Positions 1 to 10,566 of a stretch of 64,000 nucleotides of DNA are shown here, one piece after another. Position 1 is the first letter of the stretch; each line of letters begins with the position of its first letter. Source of the stretch: Pseudoxanthomonas spadix (lineage in GTDB: Bacteria > Pseudomonadota > Gammaproteobacteria > Xanthomonadales > Xanthomonadaceae); assembly GCF_003703395.1 (NCBI RefSeq), contig NZ_RDQN01000001.1, positions 496,001 to 560,000 on the forward strand. Reading direction: 5' to 3'. The notes beneath the pieces are model-generated. The model was not told the origin of the DNA. It was given only the letters and a program-made list of their open reading frames with translations, and did no database searches. The translations under genes and the position numbers were made by a program.

Positions 1-230
1 TGGAGCCGTGCGCGATGTGTGCGATGGCCATGGTCCATGCGCGCCTGGCGCGCGTGGTCTACGCAGCGGCCGATCCCAAGACCGGCGCGGCCGGCAGCGT
101 GTTCGACCTGCTCGCCGATGCGCGCCACAACCATCGCGTGCAGGTCACCGGCGGGGTGCTGGCCGATGAAGCCGGCCGGCGCCTGACCAACTACTTCCGG
201 TCCAAGCGCGGCCGCCCCCCGCTGGAGTGA
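1..230 (+). CDS. tadA: tRNA-specific adenosine deaminase (TadA-like), C-terminal part
   Basis: Only the C-terminal 75 or so codons are present; the gene starts left of the window and the open frame runs from base 3. It begins with E-P-C-A-M-C, the PCxxC half of the zinc site of cytidine/deoxycytidylate-type deaminases, followed by HARLARVVY and DPKTGAAGS, a stretch typical of TadA, which converts the wobble adenosine of tRNA-Arg(ACG) to inosine. The HAE half of the active site must lie outside the window. The gene is convergent with, and directly abuts, the acyltransferase gene on the other strand. A paralogous deaminase cannot be excluded from a fragment. Confidence 0.85.
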   Translation, partial: EPCAMCAMAMVHARLARVVYAAADPKTGAAGSVFDLLADARHNHRVQVTGGVLADEAGRRLTNYFRSKRGRPPLE

Positions 231-1397
231 TCAGCCTGCGATGGCCGGCGCCGCAGCCAGTTGGCGAGGCGCCGCCAGCTTGCGCGAGAGCCAGATCCTG
301 GCCGGGGTTTCGAACAGGCGGTTGACCGCAGATGACACCAGCGCCGACAGCGTCAGGCACAGCGCGGCCGCGACCCAGGGGTTGAGGTCTTCAAAAAAGC
401 CCGTGACACGCATGAGCCCGATCACCGGCTCATGCAGCAGGTAGATGGAAAAGCTGACCCGCCCCAGCTCACGCATGAGCCAGTTGCCGAGCAGCTGGTT
501 GGAAGCCCAGGTGCTGTAGGAGAATGCCAGCACCGCCAGACCTGCCAGCAGTACTCGCGGCAGGTCGGCGTAGTACCAGCGACTGTGCTCGGCGACTGAC
601 GCGGCGGGAAACAGCGGCAGGAACATCCGAGTCGAGGGCATCACCAGGGCCAGGATGCCCGCGCAGGCGGCGAGCTGCAGGATCACCTTGCCGGCCCCCG
701 GCAGCGGGTAGCGAGCCGCCAGCCACCAACGCAGCATCGCGGCGGCAATGCCAACCATGAAGATCTGCAGCTTGGAGACGAACAGGATACCCGGCAGCGT
801 GGGCGAGGCCAGGTAACACGCCACTGCAAACACCCCCAGTGCCACCAGCGCATACGTGCGCCAAACCCCAGACAGCGCCGTGATCGCCCAGATCAAGACG
901 AAGAATCCGTAGAACTGGAACTCCGGCCCGACCGACCAGAACACGCTGACCTTGCCGACAAATAGCAGCAGGCGCGCCAGCTGCAGCGTGTCCATGTCGT
1001 ATTTGCTGAAGGCCTCCAGGCCCAGGACCTGTGTCGACAGATAGCCCAGGATCACCACCGAGTAGTACAGCGGGACGATGCGCGCGATGCGGGCCGCGCA
1101 GAAGCGGCGCACCGAGACCGCATTGATCGATTGCCTGAGATGCAGGTGCGCCATCAAGAAGCCGCTGAGCGCGAAGAACAGCAGGACGCCGCCGCGTCCC
1201 AGGTTGTCGGTGTCGCCGGTGAACAGGTGCAGGTGCGAGACCAGCACGATGGCCGCCGCCAGGCCGCGCAGGCCATCCAGGGCGGGCATGTGTTCCTTTT
1301 CGGTTGTGGTACTGATCCCGGTGTCGTGCGGTGCGCTGGCAGGATCTGCGGGCAGGATCGACCTGCCCGGCTCAACCTGCAGTGGGGGAGGCTGCAT
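231..1397 (-). CDS. Acyltransferase 3 family membrane protein (OafA/YrhL-like), copy 1
   Basis: An integral membrane O-acyltransferase of about 388 residues. Family members move acetyl or other acyl groups onto surface glycans. The hallmark PALDGLRGLAA is at residues 38-48, with the conserved histidine in VLVSHLHLF near residue 55 and RIVPLYY further on; about ten hydrophobic segments follow. The start at 1397 was chosen over an upstream ATG at 1445 because a GAGGA ribosome site precedes it and because the product then begins MQPPPLQ and has exactly the length of its tandem paralogue. The acceptor is unknown; the polysaccharide locus at 9-19 kb is an obvious candidate, but that is inference. 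Confidence 0.88.
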   Translation of the reverse strand: MQPPPLQVEPGRSILPADPASAPHDTGISTTTEKEHMPALDGLRGLAAAIVLVSHLHLFTGDTDNLGRGGVLLFFALSGFLMAHLHLRQSINAVSVRRFCAARIARIVPLYYSVVILGYLSTQVLGLEAFSKYDMDTLQLARLLLFVGKVSVFWSVGPEFQFYGFFVLIWAITALSGVWRTYALVALGVFAVACYLASPTLPGILFVSKLQIFMVGIAAAMLRWWLAARYPLPGAGKVILQLAACAGILALVMPSTRMFLPLFPAASVAEHSRWYYADLPRVLLAGLAVLAFSYSTWASNQLLGNWLMRELGRVSFSIYLLHEPVIGLMRVTGFFEDLNPWVAAALCLTLSALVSSAVNRLFETPARIWLSRKLAAPRQLAAAPAIAG

Positions 1398-1598
1398 GGT
1401 GGATTCCTCGTGGGGTTGGCGATGTCGAGGACAGGCGTCGTGCATCCCTTGCGGGCTTCACAATGTCTCCTCAACCCTGAGCACGCGAAAATCGCGCGGC
1501 TCCGGCCGGCCCGCCTGATTTTCTTGCGCCGTTCATGCCGTGAGCTGCCCACTCATGAAACCCAGGCCTCGGAAACCGGCCTTGGCCTCGCCTGCAGG

Positions 1599-2765
1599 TC
1601 AACCCAAGTGGGTACCCACGCTCCGCGGCCGGGCAGGCATGAAGCGGCGCGTGATCCAGACCCTGGCGGGCGTCTCCAGAGCGCGGTTGGCCAGCCAGGC
1701 CAGCAGCACCGTCGCCACGATGCAACCGATGCCGGCAGACCATGGATCCAGCCGATCAAACAGTCCAAGCGCGGTCATGACATCGATCACCGGCCGATGC
1801 AGCAGATAGATGGAGAAGCTTGATCGGCCCAGTTCACTGGCAAGGCCATTGCCCAGCAGCAGATCGGACAGCGCGCTACGGTAGGAGAACGCCAGCACCA
1901 CCAGCGCGGCCAGCAAGACCCGAGGCAGGTCGGTGTAGTACCAGGCGCTGAGCTGGGCGACGTCGGCTTGCGGAAAGACCGGCAGCAACATGTGCGGGTA
2001 GGGCAGTAGCATCACCCAGAGCGCCGCGCAGGCCATCAGCTGGAGCAGAGCGACGACGTGGGCCCGTGTTTGCACGCGCGCCCCCCACCAATGGCGCAGC
2101 AGTGCGATGCCAATCCCGCCCAGGAAGATATGCAGCTTGGACACGAACAGGATGCCGGGTAGATAGGGCGAGGCCACATAGCTGGCCACGACGAACACGC
2201 CCAGTAACGCCAGGGCGATGGTCCGCGACCGCCCGCGCAGGCTCGGGATCCACCACAGGAGCAAGAAGAACCCGTAAAACTGGAACTCCGGCCCGACCGA
2301 CCAGAACACATCGACCGAGCCGGCGAAGGCCAGCAGCCGTACCAGATCCGCCAGGTCCATGCGATAGTGAAAGTCGACCTGGGTCAGCATCGACACGGCG
2401 AAGGCCATCAGCACGATCGCGTAGTACAGCGGCACGATGCGCGCCACGCGCGCGACGCAGAAGCGCCTCACATTGACGACATTGATCGGTTGCTGCAGGT
2501 GCAGGTGCGTCATCAAAAAGCCGCTGAGCACGAAGAACAGGAACACGCCGCATTCGCCGAAGCTCACCTTTTCCCAGAACGCGGTCTTGGTCGGCAGATG
2601 CGCGACCACCACCGAGATCGCGGCAAGCCCGCGCAGGCCATCCAGCGCGGGCATGTGCTCTTTTTTCTTGCTTGCCACGGCCGTGGCAACGGTACGGGGA
2701 ATGACAGGATCTGCCGACAAGCTCAACGTGCCTGATGCAGCCTGCGAAGGTGGGGGATTCTGCAT
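1599..2765 (-). CDS. Acyltransferase 3 family membrane protein, copy 2 (tandem paralogue)
   Basis: A second 388-residue membrane O-acyltransferase, clearly related to the downstream copy along its length: both share PALDGLRGLAA, a histidine in VVVAHLP, FWSVGPEFQFYGFF, LPGILFVSKLQIF/LHIF and FSIYLLHxPVI. The start at 2765 gives MQNPPPSQ, parallel to MQPPPLQ in copy 1, and has GGAG seven bases upstream; the ATG at 2789 lacks a clear ribosome site. The two genes have the same length and orientation and are about 200 bases apart, so they probably arose by duplication and then diverged. They may act on different acceptors or positions. Confidence 0.88.
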   Translation of the reverse strand: MQNPPPSQAASGTLSLSADPVIPRTVATAVASKKKEHMPALDGLRGLAAISVVVAHLPTKTAFWEKVSFGECGVFLFFVLSGFLMTHLHLQQPINVVNVRRFCVARVARIVPLYYAIVLMAFAVSMLTQVDFHYRMDLADLVRLLAFAGSVDVFWSVGPEFQFYGFFLLLWWIPSLRGRSRTIALALLGVFVVASYVASPYLPGILFVSKLHIFLGGIGIALLRHWWGARVQTRAHVVALLQLMACAALWVMLLPYPHMLLPVFPQADVAQLSAWYYTDLPRVLLAALVVLAFSYRSALSDLLLGNGLASELGRSSFSIYLLHRPVIDVMTALGLFDRLDPWSAGIGCIVATVLLAWLANRALETPARVWITRRFMPARPRSVGTHLG

Positions 2766-2950
2766 GCCGGGCTCCACGGGGAAGGTCATCGTCCAGCCGC
2801 TGCAGGTGGCAGGTGGAGCGATGTCAGGGCGAGCATGCTGCCCTGGGGGAACGTGAGACGGTTACCAGGAAGACCACGTCGACACTAGCAGGCAAGCCCG
2901 AGTGAAGGCCTGCGGTATGATGAATATCCACAGCACGAATGCGCCAACCC

Positions 2951-3520
2951 ATGAATTCGGTCCCAAATGAAAGCAATCTGATCTGGATCGATCTTGAGAT
3001 GACGGGGTTGGATACCGGTCGCGATTCCATCCTGGAGATCGCCACGGTGGTGACCGATTCGCAACTGAACATCCTGGCTGAAGGCCCGGAGTTCGCCATC
3101 GCCCATCCGCTGGATGCGCTGGAAGCGATGGACGAGTGGAACCGCAACCAGCATCGCCATTCGGGCCTGTGGGATCGCGTGGTCTCCAGTACCGTCACCC
3201 TGGGCCAGGCCGAAGCGGCGACCGTGGATTTCCTTGCGCAATGGGTGCCGGCCAATGCATCGCCGATGAGCGGCAATTCGATCTGCCAGGACCGGCGTTT
3301 CCTGCATCGGCTGATGCCGCGGCTGGAGCGTTATTTCCACTATCGCAACCTGGACGTGAGCACCCTGAAGGAACTGGCCCGCCGCTGGGCGCCGCAGGTG
3401 CTCGAAAGCGTAAAGAAGCAGTCCTCGCACACCGCGCTGAGCGACGTACACGACTCGATCGCCGAGTTGCGCCACTATCGCAGGCACATGGCGGCGCTGG
3501 CCTTGCCAGGCGAGAACTGA
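2951..3520 (+). CDS. orn: Oligoribonuclease
   Basis: A DEDDh 3'-5' exoribonuclease that degrades very short RNAs, including pGpG from cyclic di-GMP turnover. [13 protein letters not shown] supplies the first acidic motif (D and E of DxE); [11 protein letters not shown] and [13 protein letters not shown] are family signatures; [20 protein letters not shown] carries the last histidine and aspartate. The protein is 189 residues from this start, close to the family length. An upstream in-frame ATG at 2939 would add four residues; neither has a convincing ribosome site, and the shorter form fits the usual N-terminus (about eight residues before NLIWID). Confidence 0.95.
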   Translation: MNSVPNESNLIWIDLEMTGLDTGRDSILEIATVVTDSQLNILAEGPEFAIAHPLDALEAMDEWNRNQHRHSGLWDRVVSSTVTLGQAEAATVDFLAQWVPANASPMSGNSICQDRRFLHRLMPRLERYFHYRNLDVSTLKELARRWAPQVLESVKKQSSHTALSDVHDSIAELRHYRRHMAALALPGEN

Positions 3521-3542
3521 GCTGGCGAGACGACAAGGCGAA

Positions 3543-3559
3543 GGGCGCCATCGGCGCCC
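3543..3559. terminator. Stem-loop between convergent orn and mscS genes
   Basis: A perfect seven-base inverted repeat, GGGCGCC and GGCGCCC with a three-base loop, sits in the 67-base gap between the 3' ends of two convergent genes. There is no T-run, so it would be a weak intrinsic terminator or an RNA 3'-end stabiliser. Confidence 0.45.
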
Positions 3560-3587
3560 CTGCGTGTCCCTGGTCTGCCGGAGGCGC

Positions 3588-4520
<933 letters not shown>

Positions 4521-4550
4521 GGTGCATCTCCTCTTGTCGACTCAAATGGA

Positions 4551-4572
4551 GAGCCCCGCAGATGCGGGGCTC
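4551..4572 (-). terminator. Hairpin downstream of ppsA
   Basis: A perfect nine-base stem, GAGCCCCGC and GCGGGGCTC around AGAT, lies between the ppsA stop codon and the mscS start. No T-run follows on the minus strand, so it may be only a partial terminator or an RNA processing/stability element. Confidence 0.55.
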
Positions 4573-4602
4573 CTTGGACTTCCCGGGCAATGCCGGGGCG
4601 GG

Positions 4603-6978
4603 TTACGCGGCCTTGAGCTTGGCCAGTCGTAGCCAGGTGTCGACCACCGTGTCGGGGTTGAGCGAGACCGACTCGATGCCTTCGTGCATCAGCCACTCGG
4701 CCAGGTCCGGATGGTCCGAAGGCCCCTGGCCGCAGATGCCGACGTACTTGCCCTTGGCGCGCGCGGCCTTGATCGCCATCGACAGCAACTTCTTCACTGC
4801 CGGATCGCGCTCGTCGAACAGGTGGGCGACGATCGAGGAATCGCGGTCCAGGCCCAGGGTCAGCTGGGTCAGGTCGTTGGAGCCGATCGAATAGCCGTCG
4901 AAGATGTCCAGGAACTCGTCGGCCAGCAGCGCGTTGGACGGCACCTCGCACATCATGATGATCTTCAGGCCGTTTTCACCCTGCCTGAGGCCGTTGGCCT
5001 CCAGCACCTCGACCACCTTGCGCCCTTCATCCAGCGTGCGCACGAACGGGATCATCACCCAGAGATTGTCCAGGCCCATCTCGTTGCGCACCTTCAGCAC
5101 CGCCTTGCACTCCAGGGCGAAGGCATCGGAGAAGGACGGATCGACATAGCGGCTGGCGCCACGGAAGCCGATCATCGGGTTCTCTTCTTCAGGCTCGTAG
5201 CGGCTGCCACCGATCAGGTTGGCGTACTCGTTGGACTTGAAGTCCGACAGGCGCACGATCACCGGGTGCGGCGCCACCGACGCGGTCAGGGTGGCGATGC
5301 CTTCGGCCAGACGGTTGATGTAGAACTCCACCGGCTTGCCGTAGCCGGCGATCTTGGCGTCGATCTTCTTCTTCACCGCCGCGTCCTGCTGGTCGTACTC
5401 GAGCAAGGCCTTGGGATGGATGCCGATATGGCTGGCGATGATCATCTCCAGGCGGGCCAGGCCGATGCCGGCGTTGGGCAGCTGGCCGAAGTCGAACGCG
5501 CGCTCGGGGTTGGCCACGTTCATCATGATCTTCAGCGGTGCCGGCGGCATGTTGCCCAGGTCGGTGGTGATGCGCTCGAAGGCGAGGATGCCCTCGTAGA
5601 TGAGGCCGGTATCGCCCTCGGCGCAGCTGACGGTGACTTCCTGGCCATCCTTGACCAGCTCGGTCGCATTGCCCGAGCCGACCACGGCCGGCACGCCCAG
5701 CTCGCGGGCGATGATCGCCGCGTGGCAGGTGCGGCCACCGCGGTTGGTGACGATGGCCGAGGCGCGCTTCATCACCGGCTCCCAGTCCGGATCGGTCATG
5801 TCGGCGAACAGCACATCGCCTGGCTGCACCCGGTCCATGTCCGCCAGGCTGCGGACCACGCGCGCCACGCCGGCGCCGATCTTGGCGCCGACGGCGCGGC
5901 CCTCGGCCAGCACCCTGGCGTTCTTGGAGGTCAGGGTGAAGCGCTCGATCTGGGTGGCGTGGCTGCGCGACTTCACCGTCTCCGGGCGCGCCTGGACGAC
6001 GAACAGCTTGCCGCTGACACCGTCCTTGGCCCACTCGATATCCATCGGGCGGCCGTAGTGTTGTTCGATGACCAGCGCCTGCCTGGACAGTTCTTCCACG
6101 TCCTGGTCGCTGATTGAGAAGGTGTTGCGCAACTCGGCCGGGGTGTCCTCGGTGCGCACCCGCTCGCCCGGCACATCCGAATACACCATGCGCAGCTGCT
6201 TGCTGCCCAGAGATCGGCGCAGGATCGCCGGCTTGCCCGCGCGCAGGGTGGGCTTGTAGACGTAGAACTCGTCCGGATTGACCGCCCCCTGCACGACCAT
6301 TTCGCCCAGGCCGAAGGACGAGGTCAGGAACACCACGTCGCGGAAGCCCGATTCGGTGTCCAGGGTGAACAGCACCCCCGAGGCGCCCACGTCCGAGCGG
6401 ACCATCAGCTGCACCCCGGCGGACAGGAATACGTCCTCGTGCTTGAACCCGTGATGCACGCGGTAGGCGATGGCGCGGTCGTTGTACAGCGAGGCGAACA
6501 CTTCCTTGACCTTGAGCACCACATCGTCGGCGCCGGTCACGTTGAGGAAGGTTTCCTGCTGGCCTGCAAAGCTGGCATCGGGCAGGTCCTCGGCGGTGGC
6601 CGAAGAGCGCACCGCGACCGCCACGTCCCCACCGCCATTTTCTTCGCACAACCTGGCGTAGGCGGTGCGGATGTCAGCATCCAGCCCGGGCTGCAGCGGC
6701 GCATCGATCACCCAGCCGCGGATTTCCTTGCCGGCCACGGCGAGCGCGTTGACATCCTCGATGTCCAGGGTCTCGAGCTTGTCGAAGATGCGCTTGGACA
6801 GATCGTTGTAGGCGATGAAGTCCTTGAACGCCTCGGCGGTCGTGGCATAGCCGCCGGGAACCGAGACGCCAAGCTGCGCCAGGTTGCCGATCATTTCGCC
6901 AAGGGAGGAATTCTTGCCGCCGACGCGGCCAAGGTCGGACAGGCCAAGCTCATGCAGCCACAGGATGTTCTGGTTCAA
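4603..6978 (-). CDS. ppsA: Phosphoenolpyruvate synthase
   Basis: It converts pyruvate, ATP and water to phosphoenolpyruvate, AMP and phosphate, an entry step of gluconeogenesis. At 791 residues it is full length. The order is N-terminal ATP-binding domain ([24 protein letters not shown]), the swivelling phosphohistidine domain with catalytic histidine in [15 protein letters not shown] near residue 418, and the C-terminal PEP-utilising barrel ([24 protein letters not shown]). The start codon is TTG at 6978, supported by GGAG eight bases upstream and by the family N-terminus. It is divergent from ppsR, which encodes its regulatory kinase/phosphorylase. Confidence 0.97.
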   Translation of the reverse strand: MNQNILWLHELGLSDLGRVGGKNSSLGEMIGNLAQLGVSVPGGYATTAEAFKDFIAYNDLSKRIFDKLETLDIEDVNALAVAGKEIRGWVIDAPLQPGLDADIRTAYARLCEENGGGDVAVAVRSSATAEDLPDASFAGQQETFLNVTGADDVVLKVKEVFASLYNDRAIAYRVHHGFKHEDVFLSAGVQLMVRSDVGASGVLFTLDTESGFRDVVFLTSSFGLGEMVVQGAVNPDEFYVYKPTLRAGKPAILRRSLGSKQLRMVYSDVPGERVRTEDTPAELRNTFSISDQDVEELSRQALVIEQHYGRPMDIEWAKDGVSGKLFVVQARPETVKSRSHATQIERFTLTSKNARVLAEGRAVGAKIGAGVARVVRSLADMDRVQPGDVLFADMTDPDWEPVMKRASAIVTNRGGRTCHAAIIARELGVPAVVGSGNATELVKDGQEVTVSCAEGDTGLIYEGILAFERITTDLGNMPPAPLKIMMNVANPERAFDFGQLPNAGIGLARLEMIIASHIGIHPKALLEYDQQDAAVKKKIDAKIAGYGKPVEFYINRLAEGIATLTASVAPHPVIVRLSDFKSNEYANLIGGSRYEPEEENPMIGFRGASRYVDPSFSDAFALECKAVLKVRNEMGLDNLWVMIPFVRTLDEGRKVVEVLEANGLRQGENGLKIIMMCEVPSNALLADEFLDIFDGYSIGSNDLTQLTLGLDRDSSIVAHLFDERDPAVKKLLSMAIKAARAKGKYVGICGQGPSDHPDLAEWLMHEGIESVSLNPDTVVDTWLRLAKLKAA

Positions 6979-7122
6979 GCGCTACGCTCCGATAGCGACC
7001 CTGCCACACACCCGGGTGGGCTGCAGCTTGAGGCCGCGTCCTAGGGGGAAAGACGGTTATGATGCAGCGCCGTCGCAAGCTTCACAAGCTTGAACGGCGA
7101 ATTTTGAGTATCCACAGACAGG

Positions 7123-7953
7123 ATGAACGCGATGTCGAGTGTCCGGCCGGTGTTCTATGTTTCGGATGGAACCGGTATCACAGTCGAAACCATTGGGCAC
7201 AGCCTGCTGACCCAGTTCTCCGGGTTCTCCTTCATCACTGACCGGATTCCGTTTGTCGACGACATCGACAAGGCCAGTGAAGCGGCCGAACGCATCCGCG
7301 AGGCGGGCCTGCGTCACGATGCACGGCCGATCGTGATCCATTCGATCGTCGATCCGGCCATCGCCCACCTGCTCGAATCCAGCGGCGCGCTGATGCTCGA
7401 CGTATTCGCGCCCTTCATCAATCCGATGGAGGTCGAACTGGGCGCGGTACGCCAGTCGCGCGTGGGCCAGGCACATGGCATCGTCAATTTCGAGGCCTAT
7501 CATCGCCGCATCAATGCGATGAACTTCGCGCTGAGCCATGACGATGGCATCGCGGTCAACTACGACGAGGCCGATCTGATCCTGGTTGCGGTTTCACGCG
7601 CTGGCAAGACACCGACCTGCGTGTACCTGGCGCTGCATTACGGGGTCAAGGCCGCCAATTACCCATTGACCGACGAAGACCTGCACAGCGACCGCCTGCC
7701 GCCGCGCCTGCGTGCCTATCGCAAGAAGCTGTTCGGCCTGACCATCGACCCCGAGCGCCTGTGCCAGATCCGCCAGGAACGGCGTCCCAATTCGACCTAC
7801 GCCAAGCTTGAAACCTGCAGGCGTGAAGTGGCGGCAGCCGAGGCCATGTTCATCCGCGAGCGGCTGCCGACCCTGAGCACCACGCACACTTCCATCGAGG
7901 AAATCGCCAGCAAGGTGATGTCCACGCTGGGGCTGCAGCGGGAGATGTTCTGA
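7123..7953 (+). CDS. ppsR: PEP synthase regulatory protein (bifunctional kinase/pyrophosphorylase)
   Basis: A 276-residue DUF299-family protein that inactivates PEP synthase by ADP-dependent phosphorylation and reactivates it by Pi-dependent dephosphorylation. Signatures are [20 protein letters not shown] at the N-terminus and a P-loop-like [12 protein letters not shown] near residue 155, followed by NYPLTDEDL. Its position, divergent from ppsA across about 140 bases, supports the pairing. A second ATG three codons downstream (7132) is an alternative start; neither has a strong ribosome site. Confidence 0.95.
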   Translation: MNAMSSVRPVFYVSDGTGITVETIGHSLLTQFSGFSFITDRIPFVDDIDKASEAAERIREAGLRHDARPIVIHSIVDPAIAHLLESSGALMLDVFAPFINPMEVELGAVRQSRVGQAHGIVNFEAYHRRINAMNFALSHDDGIAVNYDEADLILVAVSRAGKTPTCVYLALHYGVKAANYPLTDEDLHSDRLPPRLRAYRKKLFGLTIDPERLCQIRQERRPNSTYAKLETCRREVAAAEAMFIRERLPTLSTTHTSIEEIASKVMSTLGLQREMF

Positions 7954-8069
7954 TCCGCAAGGGCCTGCCGGCCGCGTTGGAAAAAGGACAGCCGGACCCT
8001 CAAACTAAAGTGAGGACACGTGCGGCGTCAATGCTGCCGCTGGCGCCTGCCAGCGTGTAGGATCGAGCC

Positions 8070-8576
8070 ATGCCCACCACACTTTCCCGCGCTGCGCACC
8101 TGCCCAAGCTGGGCCGTTTCGGCTGGCTGATGGGGCTCTACGCGGAGAACTACACGCGGCTGTCGCGCCTGTTCGCCCCGGCCGACCTGGTGCCCGGGCG
8201 CTACGTGTCCAGCATCGGCGATGGCCTGGACCTGCAGCTGGACGTCATCCAGACCCACCGCTACACCGTCGAGCTGCGCATCACCTACGGCATCATCGAT
8301 CCGCAAACCGGTGAGCCGGATCCGTCAGCCTTCGTGCGCGTGTACCGCGATGCGCGCCAGGCCGAGGCCACCCATTGCTACGTGGGGCGCCGCTGGCAGG
8401 ACGTGATCGGGATGTTCCCACCGCCGGCCGAGCTGATCAGCCACCGCATGCGGATGAATACCTTCCTCGGCAAGTGGGTCCAATACCTGGCCGAATGCGG
8501 CCATGGCGTGGCCACGCTGCGGCGCGTGGATGCAGATGCCACCGAGGTGTTGCTGGAAGCCAGCCGCGCAGGCTGA
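8070..8576 (+). CDS. DUF1249 family protein (YqiB-like)
   Basis: A 168-residue soluble protein without a signal peptide. It has the family pattern LMGLYAENYTRLSRLF near the N-terminus, then a beta-rich segment (LDLQLDVIQTHRYTVELRITY) and a C-terminal VRVYRDARQAEATHCY with N/KW-type ending residues. The family is conserved in gammaproteobacteria and has no established biochemical role; in enterics it lies beside cAMP phosphodiesterase genes. Here it stands alone downstream of ppsR, and nothing in the neighbourhood indicates its job. Confidence 0.8.
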   Translation: MPTTLSRAAHLPKLGRFGWLMGLYAENYTRLSRLFAPADLVPGRYVSSIGDGLDLQLDVIQTHRYTVELRITYGIIDPQTGEPDPSAFVRVYRDARQAEATHCYVGRRWQDVIGMFPPPAELISHRMRMNTFLGKWVQYLAECGHGVATLRRVDADATEVLLEASRAG

Positions 8577-8584
8577 TGTCGCAG

Positions 8585-8605
8585 GGCAGGGCAACGCGTC
8601 CTGCC
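8585..8605. terminator. Possible hairpin between convergent genes
   Basis: GGCAGG and CCTGCC, nine bases apart, lie between the stop codons of the DUF1249 gene and the convergent unknown gene. The stem is only six bases and no T-run follows, so this is weak support for a shared terminator. Confidence 0.3.
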
Positions 8606-8614
8606 GCCCAAGGT

Positions 8615-9088
8615 TCACCACTGATCGGGAAGCGGACGCTTGACGATCGCGTCCTGGCAGTCGATCTGCGATTCGATATGCATGCGGGCCAGCGCCAGGT
8701 AATTGGCCTTGGGGCCCGAGCCCGAGCCGGTCACTTCGCCCAGATATTGGTCGTCGGCCCATACCCGTCCGATCCACTCGGCCTGGTCCTCGCCGATGGT
8801 CAGGGTCACGGTGTAGCGCAATTGCCGGCCGTGCTTGTCCTTGCACAGATACACGGTGGGGAACTGCATGGTGAAGTTGTCTTCGGTACTGCGTCGCTGC
8901 AGGTAGGCCCGCGCTTCGCTGATCATCTTTTCGCGCTCGGACGGTTCCAGTGTCTCCAGTTCGCCCAGGAAATAGTCAGACATCTCCAGGAAGCGCTCTA
9001 CCGCCTCGGCAGGGGGATAGCCATTGCGCCGGATCCAGCTTGCGAAAGCGGTCTCATGGCGTGCTGCGGATTTTGCGGATTTGGACAT
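8615..9088 (-). CDS. Conserved hypothetical protein, 157 aa
   Basis: I do not recognise a named family. The 157-residue product is soluble and slightly acidic, with no signal peptide or membrane segment. Residues 1-75 look helical and charged (SWIRRNGYPPAEAVERFLEM, EPSEREKMISEARAYLQRR); residues 80-140 look beta-rich (MQFPTVYLCKDKHGRQLRY, AEWIGRVWADDQYLGEVTGSGSG). Normal codon bias and a convergent neighbour fit a real gene. It is monocistronic here, followed by the polysaccharide locus. Confidence 0.75.
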   Translation of the reverse strand: MSKSAKSAARHETAFASWIRRNGYPPAEAVERFLEMSDYFLGELETLEPSEREKMISEARAYLQRRSTEDNFTMQFPTVYLCKDKHGRQLRYTVTLTIGEDQAEWIGRVWADDQYLGEVTGSGSGPKANYLALARMHIESQIDCQDAIVKRPLPDQW

Positions 9089-9345
9089 GAAGTGACGGAC
9101 CTGGATGGATTGTAGTGGGCTGTGCAGCCCGGTTTAGTTTCATGAATTTCCGGTGTGCACTGCATGAAGAAACCGGCCCTTGGACAACGCAGCGCCGGTG
9201 GTCAATGCACGGGCGCTGGAGATTTTCGAGGGCCTCACCGGGGCCGGAACCGGCCCGGTTGGGTCGACGCGGGCGACGCGCACTGGCCTGGATCGCCGCT
9301 TCCGTCATCCAGCCTGGCGCCATCGGGGTGCGTGGGACTATGGGC

Positions 9346-10566
9346 TTAAACCCGGCGTAATTGCGGTAACAATGACGTCAGCTGCCTGGCGACGGCCTGC
9401 ACCGAGAACGCGTGCTCGACCCGCCGCCGCGCGGCCTGGCCCAGGCGCTGGCGCAGGCCCGGGTCCAGGCGCAGCCGTTCGATGGCGGCCGCCAGCGCCG
9501 ACGGGTCGTCGCGCGGCACCAGGATCCCGCCGGCCGCCTCGCCGCCTGCCAGGATGTCGGGCAGCCCTTGGGCATCGGTGGCCACCACCGGCAGGCCGCA
9601 GGCCATGGCCTCCAGCGGCGCGACCGGCATGCCTTCGATGCGCGAGGCGCTGAGGTAGACATCGGCGGCCGACAGCCAGCAGCGCATCAGCGCGCGGTCG
9701 GTGGTGTAGTCGGAGATCCAGCGCACCCGGCCCGGCGCACTGCCCGCGAGCAATCGTGCGAACGCCTCGCGGTCCTGTCCGGAGCCGATGATCACCAGTT
9801 GGTCGCCATGCGACTGCGCCCAGGCCTGCAGCAGCACGTCCAGGCCCTTGCGCCAGATGTCGATGCGGCCATGGTTGATGGCGATGAAGGCCTGTGCCGG
9901 CAGGCCCAGCTGCGCGCGCGCCTGCTGCCGGTCCAGGGCCTGCCATTGCCCGCAGTCCAGCGGATTGGGAATGGAAGCGATGGGCGGGTGCGCGGGGTAG
10001 GTGGCTTCGACCCGTGCGCGTTCGGTCGACGATGCGATCACCAGGCCCGCGCACATCCGCAGCGAACGCCGGCGCACCATGCGTTCCAGCCACGAGAACG
10101 TGCGCTCCCCGCCCTGGAAACTGGCATAGGCAGGAATGCGCAGGCGTGCGGCCAGGCGCACCAGTGTGTCGAAGCGTGTGTATTCGTATTCCTGAATTAG
10201 CAGCGCCCGGCAGTCCTGGGCACGCAGGACTTCTTCGAACCCAGCCAGCGGGGCCGCACGCCACTGCCGCAGGCTGTGCAGCGCGGCGCTGCGCCCGGCC
10301 GGCACGCGCCGACCGGGCACGATCCAGATCGGCGTGCCGGTGGCGGCGTGGGTCAGCGGGGTCGTCGCGCTCACCTGTTCGGACGCGGCGACGATGATCG
10401 GCGCCCAGCCGCCCAGCTGCAGCGCGGATGCATAGCCGAACAACCAGCCGCCGCTCATCTGCCCGGCGAAATCCTGCACCGACAGGCCAATGGGATCCAG
10501 GAACTCCTCGATCACCTCGCCCCACGGAAACAGGGCGACCGTCGGCGGCGGCAGGGCGGCACTCAT
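9346..10566 (-). CDS. Glycosyltransferase family 1 (GT-B fold)
   Basis: A 406-residue retaining-type sugar transferase. The C-terminal Rossmann half has LPAQAFIAINHGRIDIWRKGLD, LVIIGSGQDREAF and the nucleotide-sugar motif EGMPVAPLEAMACGLPVVAT. The start at 10566 forms an ATGA overlap with the upstream methyltransferase stop; the open frame extends further upstream but that part is antisense to no conserved region and lacks family features. It is the last gene of a five-gene minus-strand polysaccharide block. Donor and acceptor cannot be told from sequence. Confidence 0.88.
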   Translation of the reverse strand: MSAALPPPTVALFPWGEVIEEFLDPIGLSVQDFAGQMSGGWLFGYASALQLGGWAPIIVAASEQVSATTPLTHAATGTPIWIVPGRRVPAGRSAALHSLRQWRAAPLAGFEEVLRAQDCRALLIQEYEYTRFDTLVRLAARLRIPAYASFQGGERTFSWLERMVRRRSLRMCAGLVIASSTERARVEATYPAHPPIASIPNPLDCGQWQALDRQQARAQLGLPAQAFIAINHGRIDIWRKGLDVLLQAWAQSHGDQLVIIGSGQDREAFARLLAGSAPGRVRWISDYTTDRALMRCWLSAADVYLSASRIEGMPVAPLEAMACGLPVVATDAQGLPDILAGGEAAGGILVPRDDPSALAAAIERLRLDPGLRQRLGQAARRRVEHAFSVQAVARQLTSLLPQLRRV

